Source: Apiosordaria backusii
Taxonomy: Eukaryota > Ascomycota > Sordariomycetes > Sordariales > Lasiosphaeriaceae
Assembly (NCBI GenBank): GCA_030549205.1
Contig: JAUKTV010000003.1
Coordinates: forward strand, 2,604,001-2,668,000
Length of the DNA stretch: 64,000 nucleotides
Direction of reading: 5' to 3'
Part shown: positions 11,878 to 25,449 of the stretch, in pieces
Numbering within the stretch: the stretch's first letter is position 1
Layout of the letters: each line of letters begins with the position of its first letter
The notes under the pieces: generated by a model
Database searches by the model: none
Seen by the model: only the letters and a program-made list of their open reading frames with translations
Told to the model about the DNA's origin: nothing
Made by a program: the position numbers and the translations under genes

Positions 11878-14585
11878 CGTGGCGATTGTTCGTTTGCTCT
11901 TGTGTTGTGGAAGTTGATGTTGTTGATGGATGGAGATGGATGAGTTCGCGGCGAGGGCCTCTTTGATGGCTGAGTGGGTGAGTTGTGTGGTGGTTTTAGA
12001 GAAGAAGGAGGAATTTGGAGGATGGGAGGCGGCAGATGTTAAATAGGTTGGCAGTGAGCAAGCAAGAGAGCAGGCTGCCGGTCCAAGGCAGGCGGGAGCG
12101 GGGTGGCTGAGCGAATGTGTCAGGCCGGGCAGGGACCACTTACTGACCCTGGCAGAGGCAGGGAAGTGCAGGGAAAGCGCCAGAACGGGCCAGTCATAGC
12201 CAGTCCAGCGGTTTGTCGCTGTGGGGCAAACAAGCAGGTCCGTCTGGTAACACCAGCCTCGCCGCGCACCGCTCTTGCCACAGCCGGAGATGCTGAATAA
12301 GCTGAAGTTCCAGTACCTAGACTTTTGCGGACTTGTGCAAATATCGCGATGGTCACGGCGGGCTTTCTAATTTCCTGTCTTTGTTTGTCTCAATTCCACA
12401 TGTTTGACGCCTTTGGACCTTTGCTCGTCTCTGATGGCCAGCGCTCACGACCGCCAAGCCGATCCAACCTTGCTGCTGGGCCCCCCCCAGCATTTGTCCG
12501 ATAACACAAGGGTCCTTGTGACGTGGACGAGTTGGTGCGCCCAACTGGCACGATCCAGGTCCGACTTCCAACACGCAGTACCAAAACACTCGATTGTTTC
12601 CAATGTTCTACGACTATTATAGCGCTTTAGCTGTTGATTCTAAGAATCCGCTTCAATATTCTCATAAACAAAAACTTCAGAATCTCAGCAGTTCATGTAG
12701 CTCTCTCAAATCAACACCTGGCATCGGTCAGCTGAGGCCGACCCCGGCACTCCCGAAAAGCGGGGCAGGCGGTGAGTGCTCAACCTGGGCCTCGCCGCGC
12801 ATGACGACCCAGAGAAAGGTTCGGTCCTCAGTCTGAATCGGGAGAGCTTCAACTATCGTATCCGGACATCCAGTGCAGACATTCTCACTTCACATGGTGT
12901 AAACAGTGAGCAGACGAGGATGCGCCCAAACCTTCTCGGGTTGAAGCTTAACTTCAGCCTTCTCATGCATATCCACTGGTGATCGCCCATCTTGCTCCAC
13001 CGACTCCAACTGTAGCGGCTTCGAGTCCCGACACGACGAAAGTGCCCAACGCCCTAGAAACTTATAAAGTCTAAAATTGCCAGTGGAAAATACGATGCTG
13101 TCTAAGCTAATACGCTGCTTGAGAAAGTACAGCTCCAAAGCTTCAGTGAAATGGCATCATCAACTTGCAATGAGAGAGCGAGATGTCACCATCATCCCAT
13201 CTCCAAAACCCACCAGCCGTACGACTGACGTCATCGCTCGGGGCCCCTTTTCCGTATCCACCACTGCCTGGACCCACCATGCCAGATCGACAGGGGCCTG
13301 CTTAACAACGACTTCTCGATGTTCTCAAACCTCCAATATCGATTCTATGAAAAGCTGACCACCGCTGTATGAACAACCACAGCTACAAGGCTCAAATGGC
13401 CTGAGCCAAGCCTCAATATAACTGCCAGCGCAGCAAACATTCGTGTTTGATATGTCTTTGAGTTGGTCCACCTCTACAGCTGTTAGAATCGTGCTTCAAA
13501 TCGATAGCTAATACCTATTAAATGAAGCCAGGGTCCGAAGAACTGCCCGTATCGACCCAGAAGACTTCACAACTTCAGTTCACATACGGCTGTCTATTGA
13601 TCATCGGCATTGATTCATCTCGACTCTTTCCTCGCATTGTCTTCATGGTCTGAGTCTCCCTCGCCGGGAGAACCACCACTGCCACATTCTTCTCCGAATA
13701 GTCACTAGAATTGGGTCTCTACCGCTTTACCCTCGGAGGTAGCCCATCACGGCCATCATTGCCGCTCGAACGTCGGTAGGTGGTGCTGAAGGCACCTCCG
13801 AGATAGGATACATCGCCGCCAACACTGTCAACCGCCTAGGAGCAGCTCGGAACTGACCATCTCTGACACAATCATGCCGACATGTTGAACGGTGGCCGGT
13901 ATCCAGGGAGTTACTTGGTCTAAACCAAAGCCTGTGTCTTGAATTTCATCCCTAGTATCACGGGCTAACGCCAGACCAAGACAAGAGGTAGGCTCGAGGG
14001 GTACTACTTCACGAATCCTACAGAAGATGAATCATCTCACCCTTTCCAACTGGAAGATCTCGATATCTCCTCACAAGATTTCTTTATAGCTTTCATATCA
14101 ACACTCGCTGGCAAGCACTCAATTTAGCGTTCCTTAATCTTCCACTATTATATCCTATTTCGTCTCTGATGAACCGTAAGCAGCGCTCCTTTCAGTATTT
14201 GTCTAACTCTAGGTACTGGTACTCAAGCTACGATCACGCTCTTCATTTCGTTGTCCAGTTCATATATAACACAAGCTTCAAGATGAAAGCCAAATAGCAC
14301 CCATTCGTCGTCGTCGTCACAGGTCTTGCTCTCGCGGCTCTGACAGCCCACCACACCCAATCTCCCACCAGCAGGGCCATGGAAGCTACCTAAACAAGAG
14401 AATGCCAAGTTTGACACCTAGCCCACTAGCATCAGTAGCAAGACTTAGCGACGACGGCGAGCTCAAGGATGACACCTTTTATTCCAGACGCTGGAACCAT
14501 TGCCAGATTGTTCCCCCAGTGCCGGCGGTAGTAGTAAGCGACCCCCTCTCAAAACGGCGGACAAAGGGGCATGGCTCCCCCCGCG

Positions 14586-14606
14586 CCCCCCCCCCCCCCC
14601 CCCCCC
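14586..14606. repeat. Poly-C run, 21 bases
   Basis: An uninterrupted run of 21 C in a GC-skewed stretch. Its true length is doubtful in any assembly. Confidence 0.9.
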
Positions 14607-15879
14607 ACCACCTCTCAATCCAGCCAAGCAAGCACACCTCCCAGCAAAGCCATAGTAGTCGTCAGCCATCTTCGCTGATGATGATGATAGTGTTGGATCA
14701 GACTAAACAACACAAACGCGTTCTCTCCCAGTACAGCAATAACCCCCAGAACCAGCAGCAGAAGACAACGGTGAACCCGGAAGCTATCCATCTCCTAGGG
14801 AAGATGCCGATGGGTTGGTTGGTTGCATTTTGGATGCTTGAACATATCCTTGCAAGGTGTCTACCTTACCTGAGCCACTCACGTAATTCAACCCCCACAA
14901 AATAAACACTCTAGAGGAACCTCAAGACACGTAACAGACCCATCCAAACTCCCATCATCTCCTGCTTAGATCATGAATATTACCCGCACATTCCTCTCGT
15001 CTAGGTACCTTACCCAGCTAGACTTACTCCTTCTGTTGCTCTCCATCTTCAAGGTAGGTAGGCTTGGTCTCACCGTCTCGGTATCTCAATCAGGAAACAA
15101 CCCCCAGCCAGCGCTGGCGGGCGGTTGGCGGTTGGCGGTGACGTTACTAAGCTTTTGCCAATACTTCAAGCCTCTACCGTCATTGAAGGTATGGGTGCGG
15201 CGTAGAAATCCTACGAATGCAGTATATAACAGACAGTAAGACAAGCAGCAAATACATAAGGGCGGGATGGCGGGGGGGAGGGGCGAAATAGGATCGGAGG
15301 GTAAGGTAGATGTGGTGGTGGTTGGTGGTAAGTTGGTGTTGGTGTGTGTGTATGTGTATGTGCCTCAATCTCACCTTTTCCTCCAACCCCTCAAACTTAC
15401 TGAATTGAGAATTAGGAGGCGGGGAATATTGTGATACCCAGCAGATCTCCCATCCACCTCATCCCAAGTGGACAGGTATCACATTAAAGGGGGAGTTGGT
15501 GGTTTATTGAGCTCTTCCATCCGATCTTTTGGACAAACAGATACTTATCATCACTCATACCTAGCGAAAAGTTGCTTTTTTCTTTGATCAAAAGTATCCA
15601 AAAACTTCCATTTGTGCCATCTTGCATACATCTCTTAGCTTTCTATATGCCGCCTTCTTCATCTCTTCCACATTTCTTCCACATCCTCTTTCCACATCAC
15701 TTGCGCGAAGTATGTCTTGATTCAAATTCCTTCCATTTCATAAACTCCTCCTACCTTTGAAAACTTCATTTCGGAACATTTCCCCCAACATGTTTTCTTC
15801 TTACCGCTTCCACTCCCTTTCCACCAGTTACTCCTTTGCTCCCTGACTCCCTCCCCATTTTCTCTCCTCCCAGTGGTAG

Positions 15880-15880
15880 G

Positions 15881-15912
<32 letters not shown>
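15880..15912. repeat. (GTT)11 microsatellite
   Basis: Eleven perfect GTT units in non-coding DNA between the polyubiquitin and zinc-cluster genes; useful as a length marker. Confidence 0.95.
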
Positions 15913-16425
15913 GCGTGACCGCATCGCATGCAGCATGTATGTAGTTAAATCATGATGAATAAAATCTGCAAGGTCATAATGCTTCCCGTCGTATTGTTGA
16001 TTGCTTGATTGATGAAGACGTTGCGTCATTTCGTTAAAAATATAAAAGTATAGAGCTATTGCGTGGCGTCATGATCGCGTCCCTTTTGGTGATGTAGTGT
16101 CCGCAGCCTCTAAAAGACAGTAAAGAAGTTGAAAAAGTTGAAACGTGTTTTCGTTCGTGAGTGAGAGTAACGTCGTAGCCCGGTCGTGAAAAGGTTGGGG
16201 TGTTGACATGAGAGAAAAAAAAAACAGAGATTTGAAGCCAGTTGCAAATATCAAGAACGCCGTCGCTCAGCACTTGAAAACCCAGATCATTCAGACATAA
16301 GGAAAAACAGAAAATAAAATAAAAAAAAGCCACATTAGGCTCCCATATACCGCCAACGACATCGGGTATCGTGAGGGGATATTGGAACGTTTTGTGTGTT
16401 GGGTGTTGAAACGAGAAGGCATCGC

Positions 16426-18979
16426 TTAGTTGGCCCGGATGACGAGCTTCGACAGGAGCTTGTTTGATAATGAGTCAAAGTCGTAGCGGTCAAACTTGCA
16501 TTCTGAGCGTGTTCTAAGGTAAGACTCTGTGGGGTTGTATTAGTATCCTGTTTCACGAGATGGGTGACAAGAAATCCTTACCATGCTTGATAACGTGCTG
16601 TCTTACTTCTGTCATTGCATCGCAGACAGCAGGGTTGTTGTTCAACAATTGACCATGTCTCCGAGTGTCCCATTCAGTGAAGGATGGCAACTTCTGAGAG
16701 ATGGCGTGGAAAAGGCCGACAATGACGCCGACTGGCACTGTCTCCATGTCGGTGCAGAACTTCTCAACAGCGATTGGGTCTGGCACGCGGTAGTGGCAAT
16801 CGAACTGGATCTCCTCCCATACAGCAAGAAGAATGGAAGCGAGCATGAAGATGGTTGGCCAGTTCTTCAAGCGCTCTCCACTGTAAACACTGGAGTAGAG
16901 CGCCGAGAGCTCTTCCAGGATATCCTTTTGAAGCTCGCGCCACAAATCGGCCATGGCGCACTTGATCTGGAAGTTGATCATGACAGGGGCGACAACCTTG
17001 CCGTAGTACTTGGAATCCTCGTCGTCAATCTGGCCCTCCATAGAAGCCTCGGTTTGCGGTTGCTCAATCATGGTAATGTGGAGCGTGAGGTTGTAGGCCA
17101 CGACAAGCTTGAGAGCCTTGCGAATGACGGGTGACCTCTCCTTGGCGTAGTAGCGGTAGGCCGTCTTGAAAATGTCGGTAATGAAAGGAGTGCCCTCAAA
17201 GTGGTCGTCGATGAACCGCTCGAAACCCTCGTCAATGTGCTTGTCGAGGTATTCTGAGAGAGCCTCCATGGAAATACCGTCCTGGCCGACGTCAAGTTGC
17301 TCTGTCCGAATGTCAAACTCAATAGGCTCTTGATCGGTCAAGGTCGACTCCACCCAGTCAACCTGGAAGCAGCTCTCATCCGTCACATACACCTCACGGA
17401 CCATGACCGGAAGAGCAAAGCCGTAGCCGTGGGTGATCCACATGAGCGTCTCCTTTTGCGCGAAACCCTTGACGTTGTACACAGACACTCCCCGGTCAAG
17501 ATGACGCTCATAATCTGCCTTCCAGTCCTTCATGAAATAGCCAATGTCCTTAATGTCAATGCGTGTGCAAGGAACTTGCCAAAGACGGGCATGAGAAGGC
17601 TGGCACCCAGCGCAAGGCTCGCCCTTGTCGCAGGTCTTCTTGAGGAACTTGCAGCGGAGGCAGGCACGGAGCTTCCTGATTTCACTGGCCTGCTTGCGTT
17701 GCTCAGGGAGCAATGGGCCGCGGCGCCTGCCAACCTTCTTCTCGCCAGTCCCGTCCTTCTTTCCTGTAGACGTCCTCCGAATGACCGGCTTTGTGGCCTT
17801 GGCAATCGGGCTCTTTCTCGTTCCAGAGTTTCTTCTGGCGGGAGGCGAAACTGACCCAGCTCCGCTGCCGCTGGCAACTGGTCTGCTTGTGGTGGCCACC
17901 GTCTTGATGGTCATGGGGGCAACTGCGGCGGATGGGCTAATCAGCTCCGTTGACGTAGGCTGATGCGGATGCTGATGCTGATGATGATGGTGGTGGTGAT
18001 CTCCAGGCAGGCAATTTCGGTGATTTGTCGATGGGTCTACGTAGCTGTCGGACCCGGGCGAGTAGGGCGAATATGGCGGGAAAGACACTTCCTCATAGCT
18101 ACCAAATTCCAGAGAATTTCTGTCTGATGTAGACGACCCCGACTCGCTTCGCAAGTGCAGCGTTTGACTTGGGTTGAAGATTGCAGCATTTTGTGTGTAG
18201 TTTGGGAAAATCGGGTCAACCGTTGTCCACCCATTATCGCTGCTGCCACCAAGCGAAAGAACCTCCAAATACGTCCCCGTTGGCGAATGGCTTCCGAGAC
18301 TGCTCGTAACACGAGATAGACCATCTGGTTGGAAACCAATCGGCTCAAAATCCTGCCAATTTGCCATGCCTGGTGCCCCCCACTGCAGCGCCTGAGAACC
18401 GTCGTCAACTGGCGAAATGGCGAAGGCGGGCTCCAACTGCAGCCCAGAAGTATCCAAACCCTGGGTGGTTGCTGGAAGATACTCAATCGCGCCCTGTTGA
18501 AAGCTAGTCATGAAGGGGTTGAAGGTCATGAGAGCCGAGTCCTGGATAAACTGAGAGAGATCAGTGGTAGCTTGCTGAGTCGGAAGAGGCCAGTCCGAGA
18601 TGAGGCCGGTTGGATTTGAGTGCGCGGCCGTATGATATGGGGAGTGTTGCTGTTGAAGAGGGCTCGACATGGCGCTCTGGTGTGTCGGTGAATGAGCACT
18701 GTGGTCATCTGGAGATGAAGACGCTCCACTGGCAGAGTTGGGCGAGTGAACCGACACAGGCGCGCTCATGGTGCCGGTGAGGTCAAGTGGGAGCCAGCTT
18801 GTCACCGGGCTCAGGCTCTGACGACTTGACTGGGACATGGTTGTTAGAGCGGTGGAGGTGACGTTCTGGAGAGGAGCGGCGGAGGACACGGCGTTGGTAT
18901 AGGAGTAGCGGTCGCGATGATCATATCCGAGCTGCTCCAGCACAGCGTCTCCCCCAGCGGTGCCGAAGTCGAAATTCAT
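16426..18979 (-). CDS. Zn(2)Cys(6) transcription factor
   Basis: Nuclear DNA-binding regulator. Exon 1 is 18979-16582. An 55-base intron (16581-16527) with a perfect GTAAGG donor and ATACTAATAC branch site splices to a final exon at 16526-16426, giving 832 residues. Without splicing the frame would stop after LSPIS; with splicing the tail ends KLVIRAN. The N-terminal 300 residues are Ser/Pro/Gln-rich, like an activation domain, with a His-rich run near residue 330. A basic segment (GRRRGPLLPEQRK) precedes the cluster CLRCKFLKKTCDKGEPCAGC at about residues 437-457, the C-X2-C-X6-C-X5-C-X2-C pattern. The cluster is central, not N-terminal as in most of this class. The helical C-terminal half is conserved-looking but unassigned. 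Target genes are unknown. Confidence 0.88.
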
Positions 18980-21900
18980 GGTGCTAGAAGCGGAACCAGG
19001 AACTGGAAAAAGAGGTTGGCGAAGAGGGGATTGGAGGATGTTCGGATGAATTGTAGCGTGAGCCAGGGGCGGCGTGGACGGACGGACACCGCTCTTTCTT
19101 TTTCGGCGTATTGATAGATGTCGGTCAGAAAAGGTTCATGTCATAACAAGCATCAAGCGCGCCTTGGTCCAACGGTCGTTCCTGTACTCGTCGATGTTGC
19201 CCTGTTCGTAACGTCGTGACAAAGAGGACGAGGACTGAGGCCGAGTATGGATCCTGCACGGCCTTGTCGTCCTTGGTGTCCTTGGAGATGGTTTGGAGGT
19301 GGTTGTCTTTGAGAGTTGCAGGAAGAGAACCACTGCCACCAGACAGATGGGGGACTGGGAAAACGCTGCTGTCTTTGGTCGCTCTGGACGGGGCGAGTGG
19401 AGAGAGACAGAGACAGGCCAGCCCGGTGCCGCTGCTCCCCTTCTCAGTTCTCACGCAACCCGCTCCACAAGCAGTCCGTTGAAGAGGCGGTGAACATGCA
19501 TCAACCCCCGGTCCCGTCGGTGATGCTAATTGGGCGGGTCTCGCTGGACGTGCACGGGAGAGGGTGGGTACAGAGCAAGTGCCGGCCAATCATGGCAGCG
19601 CTAGACCCGGTTGACAGTGGGCTGCTGCCAGCGCGACTCCGTTCTATCAACCCCCTCCCGCACTGTGCAGGGACCACACCTTGCCGAGAAATCTGGATCC
19701 CCAACCCCTCACCCAGCTGTCAGCCGTGTGGCCAGCCAGCACAGCTTTTCAGACTGGTGAGAATTTGCCCAGATTGTGCGAGGGTCACAGAACCCTGATG
19801 GGATCGAAGGGGAACGGACGGGACGGTTATGGGAGAGGGAGGAACGCTGCTGACCACCCTATGCCCGGGAGATGACGCTCTCAATATCGAGGCAAGCAAG
19901 ACATACATATCCGCACACAGCACAGCCATTGATACTCAACTCCAGATCCCAAGAGGCTGCCCAGCCGAGCCAGTCGATTCCAAGCTATCGACAAGACGGC
20001 GTTCCGACTTCAGATGTCGCCCGGATAGTCTTGTGGGCCCGGCGGCTTGGCCCGTTGGCTGTCGAACAACCTGTCACTGACAGCCTTCGGATGCTCAGAA
20101 AGGCAGAACTCCAACACAGCATGCCCGGCGACGACCTCTCTCTTGCCTTGCCTTGCTTTGCCTCGTACTCATGCACTGCACAAGCAGTGGTGGCAAGTAA
20201 CGATGCAACGTGCTATCTCTGCCCGGTCCTGTTGCACTTTGCAATGACACCTCGGCTTCTACCGAATCAATTCTCGTTGATGGTCCGATATGGCGGCTGC
20301 TCTCTTTCTCGCCGGCGCTGTGCTGTGATATGAGCGCATTCCAGACGACTTTCATGCCGCCATCCGCTTCGTCATACCCTCGCCCGGTTTTGGCTGAATC
20401 CTCTTGTTCGTCTGCCCAGCATCGCTGTTTCATGCCATCGGTGAGAACCCCGCGCCCGCCGGGCCATTGAGACATTCTCAAGCTTCTATGTCAGTTTACT
20501 GGTATAAAACTGGTGAATTCCCAGGCGAAGCGAGCCCGGTGCGCCCCGCGAAGCAAGGGAGGGGGATGCGTGCAGGTGTGGGCGATTACTTGTCGTTGGC
20601 ATGCGCCTCGTCATGTCGGATGGAGATGCGTGGCTCCTGATAGTTCTGTACAACATCTCCCGACATGAGGACACCACGAGGCACAACTGCCAGCTGCCAG
20701 AGATATGCCACAGGAAGTACTGGCACAGTGAAAAATGGGGTCCGCGTCGTATGCAGCACGGCGGCGCGATTCGGGCCCAATGGTTGCATTCGGCTCAGAT
20801 GGCGAGTGTTGAATTTGATGGGTGTGGTTGATGGTCATGAGGGTTGCTGGTCAGGGCACAGCAAGGCCTTGCAGGGGCCAATCGCTGGTCCACGCCCGTT
20901 TCCCCACGCTTATCAGATCTCGTCCAGCGCGGGGCCCCCAGCTCTCTTTCACCTTGGACCCTGAATTGACTCTTGGAAAGCCGTTGGGGGCTTTGATATC
21001 AAAATCAAGAGGAATTGGAATTGTGCCACCCCAAACACTCCTGAATTCTCAATGGGTAATTGTTCAACAAACATTCTAAACAAGAAACAACAATTCATCC
21101 CAGTCAGAATCCCCGTCGACCTCCTTTGCTATCCCGGTCGACGACATGGGCCCCTCCCGTCAACGCTCTCGTCTCGACGCCGGGGATCAACATCCGGCCC
21201 AGGGTTATCGGAAGAGGCGTTGAGGGAGGCCGGGTCGCGACCCCATCACTCCATACGCAGGCCTCGAAAAAGATAGATTCAAGCCACGTTTCTCACGATC
21301 GTCCATGCTTTTTCTTCAAAAAGAAAACCAGGCCCGAGCTCAGTCGAGAAACCTCGTTCTCTTTCTCGACTCCACCGAAACCCCCACGAACCAAGCAACT
21401 CCGGAAGGAGTTTTTTTGGTTCGGAATTTTACCCATCGATCTCCATTGATTACCCCGTGCTATCTTGTAGAGTTGCGTCGAGGTCAACTCTGAGACAGGA
21501 GAAATCTATGTCCTCACCGCTGAGGCTTGGGCTTCATGGAGTACAGTATGTTTGCAGATTCCGTACCTATGCCAGATCCGCCACAGCTCTTGTCCAACAC
21601 ATACATATGTGCCTACAAAGGGGGAACAGCACCCCGGCCACCTGGCCCGCTGTTTCTTGCACAAGCGATAGGAACAGAACCTGCCACACTCCCACACAAC
21701 TCCGACCGCGAGACGCCGTTCGGGCGCTTGTTCTGTCCCACGAGGCACCAAGATCCCTCGGGGGCGATTTCGATATGCTAATGGTGCATCTTGATCCAGA
21801 TCAGGAAACACCCCTATTGTCGTAAAAGAGGGGTTGCAGCAGGTGTCAATCGGGGACTTTCACAACGAGCCCAAGGTAAAATCCGTGCGCACGGCGGCCG

Positions 21901-23324
21901 GCAAGTGTCTACCGGAGCAACCCCGAACCCCCCTGACCGATCTATCCGGATCTGTGCCATCGGCCGGACGCGATGCTTGTTTTGCTCTCTGCCGGGGGTG
22001 TCTTCCAAGAACGGTTGAAGTCAAGAGTGCGACGGGACTCCACCACAGGCCAAGACAACCCACATTCTCCTTAGCCCACATCCGTATCTTGTCGATAGTG
22101 TCGAGGGTTTTTCTTCTGTTCTCAAGTTTGGCCGGTCACGCCGGGGTTTTGTTTGCCACTCTCGTTGATATGTTCGCACGCTTTGTTGGCAGAGAAAACG
22201 CGTGTCGTTGTTCGGTTGATGGCGACGGATCGCGAGACAACATGTTAGAGCAACTCCGCCAGGTCAGTCCACCAGGGGGCGGAACCAAACTCGCTAGCCA
22301 AGTCCAAAGCCGGGCAAGCTTCCGGAGAGGTTGGCGATCGGACACAATACATACTGTACAGTAGTCCCGATGGCCTCAGCTCCGCAGTTGATCTGCTGTT
22401 GAACTTGGGTACCCCCAGCAACGCTCGCAACGGCTTCAGTTTAGTTGACGATGGCTGAGATTGGCGAGGGGGTTGGCATTGAGCGGGGTTGACTTCGGCT
22501 TTCGACAGAATGGGTAAGTGCTGTAGTCGACCAGAGTCGAGTGATCATTGATGTCCAGATGACTGCTACACTACACCTCACGAATCAGATGAGGAGACCA
22601 ATGAGGTTTTTGGCATGCTAGTCGAATGCCATGTCAGGTCGCATGTTGAGTCGGAGGACCTATCGGCAGTGAGAAGCTAACCGGAGCTTGGCGCCGGCTT
22701 CTTATGGAATCAACTGCCTGATTCCGGAGTCCCCCTCTCCGCTCCGGTAGGTCTTGGCTCGGAGCCTGCGGCATAGACGGCTCCCGGGTCTTGGCACTTC
22801 GGGGCCGACGGAACAGACTCAAGATCAGAGAAAGAAAGTATGGTCCAAAGAGCATCGGATACATTTATTTGAATGGTCTGATAGAGTCCCTAGCTGTTGT
22901 ACAGTCCTGAACTTGGTAGAAATCAAGCAACATCAGTAAATGGTCTCTCCAATTGCTCTGAAAGCTGATCCAGTGACAAATGACCCGCTTTTCCCCAATC
23001 CAAACTTGACTTTCTTGGCATCTGGCAGCCACCAGGCAAACCTCATCGAACCTAATCACCTGCTAGCTGTGAACGCCGCAAACGATCAGTATTTTCATTG
23101 TGTGTGTGGGTTGCTGGTGATGAGAAGTCAAAAACATTAGGCTTCGACTTTCTGACTTCTTTTCAACTGAACAATGTAGTGACAATACTACCGCACAGCT
23201 ATTGTTCTCTCCATTCCCGAGCTATCTAGCATATCCCCCTCATCACCCCTGAAAAATCACGCTTAAGCTTTCAAAACGAACAAAGAGCTCTCTCACTCTC
23301 ACTTACGGCACACACTCACAGCAA
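18980..23324. other. Long intergenic region upstream of the zinc-cluster gene
   Basis: About 4.3 kb lies between two divergently oriented starts. It is GC-rich with many overlapping short frames on both strands, none with an ATG start plus protein-like composition. It probably contains a long promoter and leader for the transcription factor and, at its right end (about 23.1-23.3 kb), the promoter of the farnesyltransferase gene. I see no RNA gene or element ends. Confidence 0.5.
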
Positions 23325-25069
23325 ATGAGCCCCTCATCACAACAACAAAAGAAAGTACTTTTCAGCTGGAAGAACAAGGACAAGAACAAGGACAACAAAA
23401 CGACCAACAAAATGTCGACCACCACCACCACCACCTCAAACAAACCCTCACAACCACCATCACCCCCACCCCCACAGTCATCCCAAAAAGCAGAAGAAGA
23501 AGAAAACATCGAAATCGTCTCCGACGACAACGACAGCGACTTCTCCTCCATCGACTCCGAAATCCCCTTCACCAACCCCCCATCTCACCCTTTCCCATCC
23601 AACCCAATCATGATCGACTCCCTCTTCACCACCCCCCCACCCATCCTCGACCCCTTCCCCACCCAAACCTCCATCCTCCAATCCGAAACCATCGACGAAG
23701 TCCTCCCCTTTCTTACCGCACAGTCCCAACAACCCGACCTCTTCACCTACAACGACTTTGGCGTCCCCTCCCTCCGCCGGGAAGCCCACATCAGCTTTTT
23801 GCGCTCCTCCCTCGGCCGCTTACCTGGTCGTTTCGTAGCTGCTGATGCCTCCCGGCCGTGGTTTCTCTACTGGTGTTTGAGTGGACTGGCGATGTTAGGG
23901 GAGGATGTGAGGGAGTATAGAGACGCGGTTAGGGAGACGGCGAGATCGATGCAGAACCCTACTGGGGGTTTCGGTGGGGGGGGTGGGCAGCTGAGTCATC
24001 TTGCTACGACGTATGCGGTGGTGCTGGCGATTGCCCTTGTAGGGGGGGAGGAGACGTATGAGGTGATTGATAGGAGGGGGATGTGGAGGTGGTTGGGGGG
24101 GTTGAAGCAGCGGGATGGGGGGTTTGAGGTTTGTAAGGGGGGGGAGGAGGATATTAGGTATGTCTTTGAGGGGATGATTTGGGTTGAAGGGATACAGGAT
24201 AGGGATGGCTAATGGATACTATAGGGGGGCGTACTGCGCGGCGGTGATTATCACGCTTTTGGACTTGCCGTTGGATTTAACACCCGACTCACCGGCCTAC
24301 AAACCTGACGATCCCAGTTTTAACTTACTGACCGGGGTAGCTGACTACGTTCGAAGATGTAAGTACCCCCTCCCTACATATCAAATCTACATCACCATAA
24401 CTAAACACCACTCCCCAAGGCCAAACCTACGAAGGCGGCATCTCCGGCCAACCCTCCGCCGAAGCCCACGGCGCCTACGCCTTCTGCGCCCTAGGCTGCC
24501 TCGCCCTCCTAGGCCACCCCGCCAAAGTCATCCCGGAATACCTCAACCTCCCCTCCCTCCTCTCCTGGCTCTCCTCCCGGCAGTACGCCCCCGAAGGCGG
24601 CTTCTCCGGCCGCACCAACAAGCTCGTCGACGGGTGCTACTCCCACTGGGTCGGGGCCTGTTTCCCCTTGATCGAAGCCGCTCTTGCTTCTTCTTCTTCC
24701 TCCTCTGGGTCTTCCCAACCGGCAGCAAACGATAGTTTGTTTAGTAGGGAGGGGCTGATACGGTATATCTTGTGCTGCTGTCAGGATCAGGGCAAGAGGG
24801 GTGGGCTGAGGGATAAACCGTCAAAGATGAGCGATGCGTATCATACTTGCTATGTGCTTAGTGGGTTGAGCGCGGGCATGCATCAGTGGGTTTTGGATGA
24901 GGATGGGGAAGGGGAGGGGGAGCCGGGGTGGATGGTGTTGCCTTATTTGGAGGGGGAGCAGGTTTTTGAGGGGAGGGATCGGGTGAGGGCTGTTCATCCT
25001 GTTTATGTCATTCCTCAGGGGGCGGTGAGGGGGATGAAGGGGTATTTTAGGGGGAAGGGGGGGTTTTAA
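23325..25069 (+). CDS. ram1: Protein farnesyltransferase beta subunit
   Basis: Catalytic subunit that, with the alpha subunit, attaches farnesyl to the CaaX cysteine of Ras-type proteins and pheromone. Exons are 23325-24157, 24225-24358 and 24420-25069; the joined product is 538 residues, longer than most owing to an N-terminal extension of about 130 residues rich in Lys, Thr, Pro and acids. Prenyltransferase alpha-alpha barrel repeats follow: LSHLATTYAVV, GGEEDIRGAYCA, YEGGISGQPSAEAHGAYAFC. Zinc ligands expected for the family are present: Asp393 and Cys395 in LVDGCYSHWVGA and His464 in SDAYHTCYVLSGLS. Both splice junctions fall inside conserved motifs and restore them exactly. A second ATG at 23412 is a possible start. 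The beta-subunit call, rather than geranylgeranyltransferase I beta, rests on the DGCYSHW and YHTCYVLSGLS motifs. Confidence 0.94.
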
Positions 25070-25267
25070 AAATTGAGATTTTGTTGGTGTCAACAGTTTG
25101 AAGTCGAGGTTGGAGAAAGGGAATGTTGATATGGGCGATGTTTTTGTGCAGATTAAACAAGATATTTGGGGTTGATATTGTGGGTTGACGTATTTTGAGG
25201 TCTATGTTACCTTGACTAGGTGGTTGCTGGAAAGATACGTTGACAGATGGGGGAAAAAATTACGCAT

Positions 25268-25449
25268 AGTCAGAACCAAATTGCAAAGGGTTTTTTTGGC
25301 TTTGAATGTTTAAAGATTTGTTTCTTGAAATTGTTGGATTTCAGAGAGTGTGTGTGAAAATAGGCAAAGTCAGACAAAATTGCAAAGGTATTTTTGGCTA
25401 AATGCTTAAAGATCTGTTTCTTTAGATTGTTGGATTTCAGCGAGTGTGG
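25268..25449. repeat. Diverged tandem direct repeat, about 84-base copies
   Basis: Copy 1 (25268-25352) and copy 2 (25368-25449) share the order AGTCAGA, AAATTGCAAAGG, TTTTTGGCT, TTAAAGAT, TGTTTCTT, ATTGTTGGATTTCAG, GAGTGTG with scattered substitutions and small indels. The period is 100 bases. It is non-coding. Confidence 0.85.

Larger units (their letters stand above)
11878..16425. other. Long intergenic region, no supported gene
   Basis: The first part (to about 12.1 kb) should carry the polyubiquitin promoter. From 12.6 to 14.4 kb, stops are dense in all frames. A splice-like string (ATGAACC, GTAAGC, CTAAC, TAG) near 14169-14213 leads to only about 20 codons and is not called. The segment includes a 21-base C run and a GTT microsatellite, listed separately. 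The last few hundred bases are probably 3' UTR of the zinc-cluster gene. It may include decayed mobile DNA, but I cannot show terminal repeats. Confidence 0.5.

Noticed and set aside
14169..14300. Possible start plus intron (ATGAACC, GTAAGC, CTAACTCTAG)
   Set aside because: The spliced frame stops after about 24 codons and has no further convincing exon.
12600..14300. Possible decayed transposon
   Set aside because: No terminal repeats, target duplications or transposase/reverse-transcriptase motifs could be found by eye.
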